From contig NC_056001.1 in assembly GCF_018446385.1 (NCBI RefSeq), positions 12,270,672 to 12,334,671 of the forward strand: DNA of 64,000 nucleotides. Reading direction: 5' to 3'. Below the pieces are notes generated by a model. The model made no database searches. It was not told the DNA's origin and saw only the letters and a list, made by a program, of their open reading frames with translations. The position numbers and the translations under genes were made by a program. The stretch comes from Zingiber officinale (lineage: Eukaryota > Streptophyta > Magnoliopsida > Zingiberales > Zingiberaceae). Shown one piece after another: positions 36,726-47,857 of this stretch. Each line of letters starts with the position of its first letter. Position 1 is the first letter of the stretch.

Positions 36726-37692
36726 ATGCTAACTTCATTCATTTTTAGGGTTTTGATGTAAGACACCAAAAAACTTTGTTGCTTTGGACTGGGCGATGTT
36801 TACAGTGAGAAACTGGTGTGTTGATTATACTTTACAGACTGATTTTTGTCTATGCTTATCCAGCTTCCGAGTGTTACAAGACCCTAGAATTGAATAAGCA
36901 AGAGATTGAGCAGTTGCGTTTCTGGTGCCAATATTGGTCAGTCAAGCAAAATTCGTCTATATGTTCTTATAAACAAACATGATGAATTATTTGTTCCCTT
37001 TTTAGGATTCTATTTGGATTGTTGAGAGAATTGGGAGTATTTGCTGATATTCTCTTCTCATGGTGAGCATGGAATTTTTTTCTTTTTATAATTGTTGCAA
37101 TATCTACACCTCTTATCATTTTCCTTTTCTCCATGTAGGTTACCATTCTATTATGGAGCAAAACTTGGCGCCTTCCTGTATTTGTGGCATCCCCGGACAA
37201 AAGTATGATCCTCCTTTCTACAACTTAACTAATTCTAAGAACTTTTGTATTGTCAGAATTTGTTTGTGGTTCATTTTGTGAAATTCCTTTTTTTAAACAA
37301 TACTTCATTTAACTAGCTTAACAATGAATAATGATTGGAGTTATGTAAAGTGGGTAATCTCAGTTGGATATATCCAGTGATACTGAAAGTAATAAGTGTT
37401 TTTATATTTTTCCTATCTAGACTAGCTTTTTCATGTCTACCTTACAACTTGGTCTAACTAGTATTACAAATCTAAATCATTTTAGGGAGCAACATTTGTC
37501 TATGAGACATTCCTGGCGCCTTTTATCGCAGAGCATGAGTCTGAGATTGATCCGTCTTTGTTTGAGTTTAGAGCTAGGGCAGCAGATTGGGGATTGATAG
37601 CTTGGCAGATGGCTGTTAGCTACTTGCAAACAAGTGTTCCTGAGATGAAGAAATATGCTATTTCATTGATGCCAACAATGAACTCTATAGAG
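36726..37692 (+). CDS. Captured HVA22-like (TB2/DP1) gene, five exons, 3' end missing
   Basis: Exons 36726-36757, 36838-36936, 37006-37062, 37139-37202 and 37486-37692 all have GT-AG borders and join in frame into about 153 residues. HVA22/DP1 proteins are ER membrane-shaping proteins, induced by ABA in plants. The translation shows the family order: MLTSFIFRVL, YPASECYKTLELNK, EIEQLRFWCQYW, FSWLPFYYGAKL, YLWHPRTKGATFVYETFLAPF, then a helical tail ending MNSIE. After the last GT the frame stops, so the normal 3' exons are absent. It lies wholly inside the CACTA element with its 5' UTR and CT repeat, on the same strand as the receptor-kinase exons downstream. It may be transcribed but is probably a captured, truncated copy. 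Confidence 0.8.
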
Positions 37693-37999
37693 GTATGGTT
37701 ATAGCAAAGAATAGGAGTTTTTTTATGTCTTCAATCATATTAGCACTTTGTTTTTAGTTTTCCTTGTAGTTGATCCCAAATAAGTAGGGAGAAAAAAACT
37801 ATATTTATTTCTTTTTTACTTCTATATATGTGGTAAATGACGAACCACATCGAAGAGGTACATAGCTCAACAAGGTGAAACCAATCAATCGAAAACTCAA
37901 TTAGCTACATGCTCAATCTAATAAAGTATGTTTCATGTACTTAATTAGCATCCTTAAATTCTCTCATAGACACACTGTTAAGTCATAATTTTCTTTCTT

Positions 38000-38013
<14 letters not shown>

Positions 38014-38080
<67 letters not shown>
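38014..38080. repeat. (AT)n microsatellite
   Basis: A long AT run between the HVA22-like exons and the receptor-kinase exons. It may mark the join between two captured pieces. Confidence 0.9.
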
Positions 38081-38082
<2 letters not shown>

Positions 38083-38126
38083 CCATGTTGTTGTTAAATT
38101 AATTATAGGGGTTTAAATCTATTTAG

Positions 38127-39096
38127 GAACCACTAGCAACGCCAGTGCACTGAGCAACATGACCCTGGAAGAGTGCCAACGTTTGTGTTGGACGAACTGT
38201 TCTTGCGTGGCATTTTCTATGATCAGAGACAACATGTGCCTATCTTGGCCTGCTGACCTGATGGATATTAGGGTTTTTGCACAAGGCAGCAATGATCTAT
38301 ACGTTCGGCTTGCAGCTTCTGAATTAGGTAACAACTTCCTGTGCAGAACTATGCATTCAGCTTTCAGTTTCTAGTTTTATGAACTAAAATGTAGCAGAAC
38401 TAAAATCAACTTCATGTGCAGATTCAATAAGGAGTTCAGGAAAGCAGAAATCATTAGTGATAAAAGTAACTGTTCCAGTGCTGAGCTTTCTATTGTTACT
38501 ATGTGTTGGTTCATTTTTATGGTTGGAGCGAAGAAGCAAGCTCGGAATGTTTGCTAATATTCATTGTTCATACGAGCAACAGAAATTAAACAATTGTTGC
38601 TTGTGATATCTAAAAGCTATTACCTTGTATAACTTGTTCATTTTTTAATAGTTAAACCAGACATAGTAGACCCCTCCACTCCCAAAGAAACAGAGCTCGA
38701 CTTGCCGTTATATAGTATGGTTTCGATAAGAGCTGCCACAAATGAATTTTCAAGAGACAATATAGTTGGAATGGGTGGATTTGGCTTTATTTACAAGGTG
38801 AAGATGCTACATTTTTTTTTTATTTGTAAGTTAATATATGCACTTAATTTTGACAACTAACATTCACTCTCTAAGATATCAAGGTAAATTAGCAGATGGA
38901 CAAGAGGTTGCTGTGAAAAGATTGTCCAAAGCTTCTGAACAAGGTACAGATGAGTTCAAGACTGAGGTTTCGATCATTGCCAAACTACAACACCGAAATC
39001 TTGTTCGTCTACTGGGTTACTGCATCGAGGATGAGGAAAGAATCCTGATCTACGAGTACATGACAAATAAAAGCTTGGACACTTTCATATTTTGTT
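38127..39096 (+). pseudogene. Captured exons of a G-type lectin S-receptor-like kinase
   Basis: Exon 38127-38327 encodes the end of a PAN/apple domain (NMTLEECQRLCWTNCSC to DLYVRLAASEL). The next exon (from 38422) encodes a juxtamembrane and TM segment (SLVIKVTVPVLSFLLLLCVG). The exon from about 38652 to 38797 has the start of the kinase (RAATNEFSRDNIVGMGGFG, the Gly loop). The exon from about 38884 encodes [13 protein letters not shown] (the ATP-binding Lys), the C-helix Glu and [16 protein letters not shown]. The catalytic loop, activation segment and C-lobe are absent, as are the lectin and S-locus domains. The GT-AG borders look preserved. It is a gene piece carried by the CACTA and cannot encode a working kinase. 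Confidence 0.85.
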
Positions 39097-39516
39097 AGCA
39101 CTGAAACTGACTACTCTATACCTTCTGAAATGCATCTCATGCACCATGTCCTGTTTGTATAGAATCAATACATATGCAATAATGCAATTATGACAAAACT
39201 CGAATTATTTTAAAGCTTCGAACATTTCTGTATGTGCACGCACAAATCTATCAAGACAAGTTTAAGAGGATCTTAGTATAATGACTAACCTAGACTGAAC
39301 ATTCAATAGATAGAAGAAAGAGTGAAGAAATGTTTCATTTCTGCAAGCTTTCTTTCTGCAGTTTGAAGAAACGTTGCATTTCTGCAAGTTTTCTTTCTTT
39401 CTTTCTGCAAGCATTTCATTTCTGAGTATTGAGTTTTGGTTCATTTATAGAAAATAGCTAGTAGAAGTAATTTTTTGGTTCAAACTATTGACTGTAATTT
39501 TTTGTTTATATTTCAG

Positions 39517-39669
39517 GCCATGTTCAATCTGTTTAAAGCTCACAAAGATCCTAGACAAAATCCAATTGCTTATTCCTGTAATAGATTGAGAAAGACAAGC
39601 TACTTCTTCAGTATTGTGGTAGTAATTACTGTACTGTATCTCATTCTCAAGCCGATAATAATTTTTTAG
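39517..39669 (+). other. Exon-like piece with one membrane helix, unidentified
   Basis: After a polypyrimidine tract and AG, the frame reads AMFNLFKAHKDPRQNPIAY and ends with a hydrophobic helix (FSIVVVITVLYLILKP) and a stop at 39669. It looks like the last exon of a tail-anchored or small membrane protein, probably a third captured gene. The family is not recognised. Confidence 0.35.
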
Positions 39670-39985
39670 TGTAGCTAGTAGAAGTAAACAGATTGTTGGC
39701 TTCGAGGTCGGCTAATTAGTTTGTGCTCTTTTGTTTTATATGTAAATATCACTATCTACTTTGAAACAGAATTAGTGTTAATTTTGATATTTACTAGCTT
39801 ATCATGTAATTAAATACTAATATTACTTCAATTTCAAAATTCTATTATTTTGGTATGAGTTTAAAATCATTAGCTGAGTTGATTATATATAAAATTCGAA
39901 TCTAGGCATGGTAAAAGAAAAATAATAGTTTCGTAAATATAAAAATAAGGATTTTTAAATATATTTTTTTATTTTTTTTCTTTAA

Positions 39986-40218
39986 AACGACAACGCTTTT
40001 AAAGCGTTGCAAAAAGTGTTGTCTTTATAAAAAAACAACAAGCGTTGTAATAGTGTTGTCTTTGCAAAATATGACTACGCTTTTAAGCGTTCCAAAAGCG
40101 TTATCTTTGCTACAAACGACAACGCTTTAAAAGAGTTGTCGTTGATCAGACTTTTAACAACAGTGCCTTTAACAACGCTTTTTCATGCACAAAGACAACA
40201 CTTTAAAAGCGTTGTCTA
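39986..40218. repeat. CACTA right subterminal repeats
   Basis: Diverged gacaacgctttt/aaagcgttgtc units matching those at the left end. Confidence 0.8.
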
Positions 40219-40461
40219 TTAACTTTTTTTCTTGTAGTGTAAAAAAAAACCAAGGAGAATATATTTTTATTTTACAAACAATTCACCTCTATCTTACATG
40301 TCCCGCTAGATCAACAAATTATTCCTTCTCTGCATGGCAGCAAAGAATATACGTTAATTATTACTAGGCGTCACGCCAAATCAATGCTCCTTCACTGCTA
40401 GACAAGGGCCGAAGCAAACTTAATCAACGCTCGTTAATTGAGATCGAAACGACAATCGAGA

Positions 40462-40755
40462 ATGCATCTCCGCCCGTGCTCGGGGTTTCGGAAGACGGCA
40501 GCCGACGTGGCGGCGGCCGCGACGTCGCTGCTGATGCTCGCCGTCGCGTTGGACTGCCTCGTCACGGCGGCGTATCTTGACGTGGGCGCCTCTGATCTGC
40601 ATGTCATCCCTTTCAGCCACGACGCTATCGCGAACAATCCGGTCCTCGTGCTTGGATTCCCGTGCGCGGTGCTCGCCGTAGCTTGCTTCGTCAGGAAACA
40701 GGGAGATGGAACGTCGTCGTCGGCAATGAGAGCTCCGGGATATTTTAGAAGGTGA
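40462..40755 (+). CDS. Possible small membrane protein, 97 residues
   Basis: A GC-rich ORF in AT-rich surroundings starts at the ATG in context gagaATGC. It has two hydrophobic helices (TSLLMLAVALDCLVTAAYL and NPVLVLGFPCAVLAVACFV), a basic N-terminus and a short basic tail ending GYFRR. The base composition is like the host genes here. I do not recognise a family and see no TATA box nearby. It could be a real small gene or the leftover of a larger one cut by the Copia/CACTA insertion just upstream. Confidence 0.45.
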   Translation: MHLRPCSGFRKTAADVAAAATSLLMLAVALDCLVTAAYLDVGASDLHVIPFSHDAIANNPVLVLGFPCAVLAVACFVRKQGDGTSSSAMRAPGYFRR

Positions 40756-40908
40756 TTGAAAGTCAAATGAAAATCTGGGTAAGACCAGACGTGTTTTGCA
40801 AATAACAGAAAAAATTGTTTAAAACTCACACATTTTTTAATTTTCTTTTAAATATACATTCGCTTTCTATCCAATGGAAGTGCATGGGACTCCACTATCT
40901 AACAGTAG

Positions 40909-40986
40909 TGGTCGCCCGTGTCCATGTGGGCCTCCGTTATCAACTCACGTCGCGTAAGGCTGTCTACATGGACACGGGCGACCACT
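40909..40986. repeat. Long-arm hairpin
   Basis: The 20-bp arms gtggtcgcccgtgtccatgt and its exact inverse are separated by 38 bp. Confidence 0.85.
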
Positions 40987-41111
40987 GTGATACCTGAAGT
41001 CCTTTGCAATCCACGACTAAGTGGGCCGTAGGAAGGCCCACCAACAAGCGACTTTGACCAGTTTGTAGTTATCAATGAAAAAAATAAAAAAAAATGATAA
41101 TTAATCAAAAG

Positions 41112-42783
41112 ACACATCTAGAAATTTAAATTTATCAAAAGGTGTATACTACTTTGATATTTATCAAAGAACGTACTTTTTTAAGTACATTTTTTATTTT
41201 ACTCTCTTGATAATTTAACTTTTTCTACTGTTTTCTTTTCTTCATATATTTCTCTCTCTTCTTTCTCTTCTATTTTTTGTATCGGCAGAACATATGAATA
41301 ACATTAGTCAATTTTTTAATAACATTTTAATACATTTGAAGAAGCAAAAATAAATAATGAATAGTATATTTAAATTCCTTGTAATTTTAAAAATCCATAG
41401 AAACTTAAATGGGTACAATTGGAGCTTTCTAGGTCCATCAGTGGGTTTCGGTCAAAACACCCACGTTGGACCTGATATGGAATCATATCAGACACAACGT
41501 GAGCCTGATATCATTCCATATCAGAGCCAACGTGGAGTTTTTTTGTTGATTCTTTGATTTTATATATTAACATCTATGAAAATTTGAAATAAATAATGGA
41601 CGTCATATTTGAACTCCTTGCAATATCAGAAATCCATAGAAACTGAAATGGGCTCAATCGGAGCTCTATAAGTCCATCAGTGGATTTTGACCGAAACCCA
41701 CTTATGAACTTAGGGAGCTCCGATTGTACTCATTTCAGTTCCTATGGAATTCTGATGTTGCAAGGAGTTCAAATATGATGTCCATTATTTATTTCAACTT
41801 TTCATAGATGTTAACATGTAAAATCAAAAAATCGACAAAAATCTCCACGTTGGGTCTGATATGACCTCATATTAGGCCCAACGTGCACCTGATATGATTC
41901 CATATTAGGCCCAACTTTCATCAACGTTGATATGATTCTCTGAATGCTCCACAACCGCCTAACTAAAAGTTTGTCCTCACTGTGAGGTATCAATTATCAA
42001 ATTATTCATGCTCATGATCTCTCCCAAAATAAAAAATACTCCAAGTTTAGAAATTCAGTCACTATTAAGCATAGGTCGATGTTACAATACAAAATCATTC
42101 ACCAACTCAATGAATTACTTTCTATAATCATTTTTGATGTTACAATACAAAATCATTCACCAACTTAATGAATTACTTTCTATAATCATTTTCAGCTCGA
42201 GAGTCAAAAGGGCAAACAATATACAACCTATGAAAAGATGAAGCAGATAAGTAGGGGAACCAAGAAAATGAAAGAGAGAGAAGCAACAGATTATTCAAAT
42301 ATGGAAGTTGGGCCTGATATGGAATCATATTAGACTCAACGAATAAATAATGGACATCATATTTGAACTCCTTGCAACATCATAAATTCATAGGAACTGA
42401 AATGAATTCAATCGGAGCTCTCTAGGTCCATCAGTGGGTTTTGATCGAAATCCATTGATTGACTTAGAGGACTCCGATTATACTCATTTTAGTTCTAGTG
42501 GATTTCTGAAATTACAAGGAGTTTAAATATGCTATTCATTGTATATTTTTGCATCTTCAAATCATCAAATGTATTAAAATATTATTAAAAATTGACTAAT
42601 GTTATTCATATGTTATGCTGATAAAAAAAAAAGAAATATATGAAAAAAAGAAAACGATAAAAAAAATTAAATTATCAAAAGGATAAAATAAAAAATATAC
42701 TTAAAAAATATTTTTTTTTCATAAATATCAAAATAACGTATATATATATATATATATATATATAAATTTCTAGATGTGTTCTT
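41112..42783. mobile_element. Large fold-back element with nested palindromes
   Basis: The ends acacatctagaaattt (41112) and aaatttctagatgtgt (to 42783) open inverted arms of roughly 330 bp. Inside is a second long palindrome with arms of about 150 bp (around 41531-41685 and 41700-41850), and a module of caacgtgg plus cctgatatggaatcatatcagg-like boxes repeated at about 41461-41534, 41845-41930 and 42304-42340. There is no coding potential and no clear target duplication. An (AT)n tract lies in the right arm (42738-42765). Confidence 0.7.
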
Positions 42784-42852
42784 CGATGAATTGTAAAAAA
42801 AAAATATTACGGATAAGTAACACGTCAAAAATATAAAATATATAGGTATATA

Positions 42853-43356
42853 TAGGGATGACAATTTTCCCCGCGGGTTTGGGGCTCCGCGGAGAAAACC
42901 CGAAATGGGGATGGGGATCCCCGATTTTTCGGGGATGGGGCGGGTTTGGGGCGGGTATGGGAATACTATCCCCATCCCCGAACCCGTCCCGAATATTATT
43001 ATTATTAATATTAATAAATAATAATATGATTTTTTAAAAAAATATTAATAATAGTGTTAATATTAATATTAAAATTTTTGAAAATATTATTAATAGTGTT
43101 AATGTTAATATTAAAATTTTTGAAAATATTATTAATAATAATATTATTAATATTGATATTAATATTAATATTATCATTAATAATTATTATTAAATAATAA
43201 TAATAATAATATAAATTAATTTAGAAATGGGGCGGGGATGAGAAATCCTCGAACCCGTGGGTTCGGGTTCGGGGAATCCCCGAACCCAAAAAAATGGAAA
43301 CAGGGCGGGGATGAGAATGGCAAACCCGGCTTTATCCCGCCCCGTTGCCATCCCTA
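42853..43356. mobile_element. hAT-type MITE
   Basis: 504 bp with ends tagggatgacaa and ttgccatcccta, flanked by 8-bp repeats ggtatata and ggtatatg (7 of 8 match). Subterminal ccccgaaccc/gggttcgggg boxes surround an AT-rich core. Confidence 0.85.
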
Positions 43357-44654
43357 GGTATATGAATGCGACTTTAGAGTAACAAATGCAAATTTTCTTG
43401 AGTTGGCCACTCTTTTCAGCGGCTGCGTCCTTACGTTAGCGTTATTAGGTGGCTCTATTGTCTTTGTCACGAAACTTCCTCCGCTTGATTCTGGCCATCT
43501 CCCTCGTCAATTCTGATGGCCTGTCGGTCGGGCTAATATTCTGCGCTTATAAAAGGAGAGTTGGATGAAAACCGCAGACAGAAAACGACGGCGGCAATTG
43601 GGCAATCGCCTTCCGCGTATCAAGCGTAGAGCGTGCCATTGCCACATACTGACCGATTGTTTTAGTCTTGGACCGAACTCTTAAATCTACCATGGCGTTA
43701 GAAAATTTAATTAATGTTTGATACGCAAACAAGTTTAACTGAAGAAGAAAGTCAATCTTATGTTCTTCCTTAGCAAGGAAGAAAATAACCATTAAATTTC
43801 GTCCTTAATTAGCTTCATACTCGATCTGTCCCTCCACATAATTAAGATGCATGTCTCCATCTCCTCTTAATTCTTCCAGTCTCTTCTTTTGTAGTGGATC
43901 ACTACTACAAGCGGCGGGCGGACGATCGGCGATGGAACCGTCGCCGCCGCTGATGACTACTCTCCGGCTCATTTCATCGCCTGGTTATGATACCTCCCAC
44001 CTCAATTTTCCATTTTATTGGTTCATTATGTTACAATTTATTCATGTTATAACTGTTTAATCCGAGATACTTGCTTCTGTGTGGGTTTCCCATCATGTCT
44101 GACTGTAATTTTGCGACTAATTTAACTGTTCGATATGATTTTGAGGTCGCCTTAGCCTCCTGTTAAAACTGCTGCCAATCTCCTGTTAAATCGGTTGCCA
44201 ATCGGATAGGTGGAGATGGCGGAAGGGTATTGACGGCCGCGATTTCATGATCAGCTCTTTTACACCCAGTTCGGCTGTCTGGTTTCATGGCCATCTGAGT
44301 ATCTCCCGTTAAAACGCCACCGTGGGACTTGGATAGGTGGAGGAGAAAGGTATTTTATAAATAAATTAGTATATAATTTAGTAAATTGAAAAGTAGAAAG
44401 GATGAGTGTTTGAAAATTTTAGGTATCTGATTTAATAAATTGCTGAACGCGTTGCCGTCTACGCAGTCAGCATCATCTGACAAAAAAATATCGTCTTTAT
44501 TCGTCTAGAACATGATGCCGTAATTGACACGCCGTTTGCCTTGACAATAGCCCGACAACGCGTGGCCGAATACTGTTCGGCACGAAGGACGGACCATACC
44601 GAAAGCAGCCGAAAGTTGCGTGCAACACGCCAACACGCAATTTCTGCGATGTTT
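43357..44654. other. Intergenic with TATA-like box and short ORF
   Basis: A cttataaaagg box is at about 43546. An ORF from ATG 43932 reads MEPSPPLMTTLRLISSPG up to a possible GT donor. This could be the first exon of a lost gene, but no continuation was found. Two loosely repeated cctgttaaaac/cggataggtggag blocks lie at 44157-44345. Confidence 0.35.
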
Positions 44655-46325
44655 CCGACGCTTAAATGAGACCTGCTTTTCCCCCTCTCCTGACACCCTC
44701 ACCTCCCGGCCCCCACCCATTTTTTTACCTTTATACCCCTTATTTTGTGTCCATGTTTTTTTTTTACAAATTTTTATTTCTTTTTAATCAGTTTTTTTAT
44801 CAATTTTTTTTAACGATTTTATTTTTTAATCAGTTTTTTTTATCATTTTTTTTTATCAATTTTATTTTTTAAAATAATTTTTTATTATATATTTACCATA
44901 GTAAATAATATTTATTTAATATTAAAAAATAGTATAATTTTTTAATATTTTATTTATTTTTTAATGGTATATTTTCACATTCCACACTAGGGATGATCAC
45001 GGATCGGGTTGGTTCGGTTATTGGGGTAAAAAACTATCCGGCCCTACTAGATCAGATAATGCAAAATCGGGACCTACATCCGGCCCTATATCCGGCGGTT
45101 CTTATGTTTCAGATATCCGACGGGTTTTCAGTTATTTGGATATCCGACCCTATATCCAATGAAATATAAAATATAAATATAAATATAATAAAAAAAAATA
45201 ATTTTTTTAAAAATGATAATAGACATTACTCATTACACGTTATAGCAGCTAATCGGAAATAACTATTACAACGTGTAGCAGTTTATCGGCAGTAGTTACT
45301 ACAACGTGTAACAGCTTATCAACATTAGTTGCTACAAGTAGGGGTGATCGGATCGGGTTGGTTCGGTTATTGTGATAAAAAACTATCCGACCCTACTAGA
45401 TCAGATAATGCAATATTAGGACTCTACATCCGGCCCTATATCCGGCGGATCATTTTTTTTCGGTTCGGTTCGGGTCGGTATAAGCGGGTTGGTCGGTTTG
45501 GCGGATTGACTGCTCACCCCTATTCCACACTCTCTCTTCCCGTTCTATCATATTATTTACCTTTATACTATTTTTTTTATTCCATTTTTTTTATTAAGTA
45601 TTTTCTCTGCAAGAATATCATATTTGTAATCTGAGATTGAATTCTATGTCCCTAATTTTCTTTATCCCCGTGTTCCACTCGTCGCGTCCAGCCCACTATT
45701 AGCGACCTCTGGCCGTCGTCCCGATCAGAACTATATCCTAGGGGGAAGATGAACTCAAGGGGATCGCCATCGACATGATCGACATCGGTATTCGACCGAA
45801 TCTGAGCAGGGACTTAGATCGATGGTGAAGGAAAGTCTGCTCAGGTTCGGCCAAATTTTGGCGCTGATCGCGCCGATGCGACCTCACTATGTTCACATTC
45901 TCCCTAGAATATAATTTTAATCAAGGCGGCAACCGAAAGCCTCTGACGGTGCCGTCGACGGTGGGATGAGGCGACGAGTGGGAACAAGAGCAGGTGATAT
46001 TGGAATAGAGGATTCGATTTCTTGTAATTTTTTATTTTTTTAATAGTATATTTTAGGGGTTATTATTTATAAAAAATTTAAAAGTAAAATATGGATAAAA
46101 AATATAAAAAAATTGATGAAAAAATAATAAACAAAATTTATTAAAAAATAAAACTAAACAAGTAAATAAAATTGAAAAAAAAAAAATTAAAGAAGTAAAT
46201 ACAATTAGAAAAAAAAACCTGTGATTTAAAGAAGGAGGGGGCGAAAAGGTCATTTAACATAGGAGAGAGAAGGGGGTGGGCTGTCAGAGGGGGTGGGAAA
46301 AACAATTTACCGCTTAAATTTGTGG
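44655..46325. mobile_element. Probable fold-back element, invaded by a hAT MITE
   Basis: A left region (about 44655-44987 plus 45523-45745) and a right region (about 45880-46325) are imperfect inverted copies. They share a cttaaat edge, ccccctct...cacc blocks, long T/A tracts and gttccactcgtcgc versus gcgacgagtgggaac near the centre. The arms are diverged, so the edges are approximate. Confidence 0.45.
44988..45522. mobile_element. hAT-type MITE with perfect target duplication
   Basis: The ends are tagggatgatca and tgctcaccccta, flanked by the perfect 8-bp duplication TTCCACAC (44980-44987 and 45523-45530). The left-end sequence is repeated inside from about 45340 (taggggtgatcggatcggg...), so the element contains a duplicated left end. 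Confidence 0.88.
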
Positions 46326-47857
46326 GTCAGATTTTGTTTTAACAAAAGCAAAGTTCTTTACTACTCGTCGGTACCTCAAATCCTCGGTAGTTTCGCCCCA
46401 GGCACGGCGCGCGGTGTCTGAATTTCGAGGTCGAAGATTCGATTGAAGTATTTGTTGGACGCATGTAATATTTGAAAGTAGGTAAAATCTGAATATTTAG
46501 TATAAAGAATTCTTAATAGTTTCGAGTTAAATTTTAAATATTATTTTAAGTATTATTAAATTAGATTTTTACTTAACATATAAAATTATTTTTAAAATCA
46601 TAGAATAGGATTACTTTCCTAATCAAATATTGTTTAAATAATTTCAGTTAAAATTATTAAAATATAAAATAATTTTAATTAAAATTATTATAATTAAAGC
46701 AATTAATATAAAATAAATAGAATAATTTTAATTAAACTATTATAACATAAATTAGTTAAACAAAATTATTTAAAGTAATTTTAATTAAAACTATTTCTAA
46801 AAATTTTTTAATCAAAGTTATAATAGCATGTAATAGTTTTTTTTATTAAAGTTACTATGTATTAAGATAATTTTGATCAAAATTATTTTTCAATTGAAAA
46901 TTTTTTAATTACAGTTATTGAATAATTTTAATTAAAGCTACCCTACTTATAATAATTTTCACTGAAATTATTAAAGTAATATTAAAAAACTTTTTTCGAT
47001 ACATCACATCACTATAACATTATCACAATTAAAAATAAAAAATTTAATTTAATAAAAACATTTTCAAAATTAATATTTAATATAAAGTTGTTAGGATTTT
47101 TTTTTTAAAAAAAACGCATTGGAGGCTAATTATTTATAAGGCAAAAATTCTTTATTGTTTCGAATCATTCTTTTTTTATTTTTTTTAATTATTCCATCCC
47201 ACTCACCCCACTTAAAAGGACATAATTATCCTTAAATTTAAATATTAAATTCTAAATTGATTAGGTACAGTATTAGAATTATAAAATTATAACAACTATA
47301 TATATTTAATAATTATAAATACTATAATAAATATGAATGTTAGTGAATAAATTGAAATAATCTAAATAATAGGTGAATAAAATTAAATTTACTATTATAA
47401 TGTGAATATTTTAAATAAATTAAAAATATATAGTAATAATTATGTAATTATAAAATAGTAACAGTTAGAATGTATTTAATTATGATAATTTTAATTAACC
47501 TCAAAGTGTATTAGTTTAGAAGTCTAATATATTTTGATTATGTTTATATTTGAAGAATTTTTTTTTATAAATATAGAGTTCGAATAGTGAATATTTGAAT
47601 GATGATTTAAATATTTTATCGTTATATTATAATCTCGGGGACCAAATGTATTTAATTATGAATGAATTATTGGTGCAACCGCTACCAAAAATAAATAAAA
47701 AAACGAAACGATCCTGTCGTTGATGGGACGCCTTTTTAAGTTTCCCTTATTTATGCCCCTTAAACTTCCGCTGCAAAAGACCGTCTTTTCAAATTTCCGA
47801 TCCGCAGGACACACACGAGCCAATCTTATCTCTTCTATGACTTCCATTGTTCCATAA
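46326..47857. other. AT-rich intergenic DNA
   Basis: Very AT-rich, no supported gene. The last 150 bp are the likely promoter and 5' UTR of the next gene. Confidence 0.55.

Larger units (their letters stand above)
34198..40239. mobile_element. CACTA (En/Spm-type) element, non-autonomous, carrying host gene pieces
   Basis: The ends are CACTACAAGAAAA (34198) and TTTTCTTGTAGTG (ending 40239), flanked by a perfect 3-bp TAA duplication (34195-34197 and 40240-40242). Both ends have clusters of subterminal gacaacgc/gcgttgtc motifs. Inside are a solo LTR, five exons of an HVA22-like gene, exons of an S-domain receptor kinase and at least one more exon-like piece. There is no TNPD-type transposase. 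Total length is 6042 bp, of which about 1.4 kb is the later solo LTR. Confidence 0.92.
33360..40316 (+). repeat. Copia-type 3' LTR, split by a CACTA element
   Basis: The LTR starts TGTTGGATCC at 33360 and appears to end GATCAACA at 40316. It is interrupted by the CACTA element at 34198-40239. Without the insert it is about 0.9 kb. The left part holds a TATA box (gctatataaag, about 33959) and several aggcgcct palindromes upstream of it. The right-hand 77 bp beyond the CACTA are assigned by the end match and the attcacctct sequence, so the outer end is an inference. Confidence 0.55.

Noticed and set aside
43932-44060. Short ORF MEPSPPLMTTLRLISS as a gene
   Set aside because: Only the first ~18 codons look coding-like and no second exon was found, so it is reported only as part of the intergenic region.
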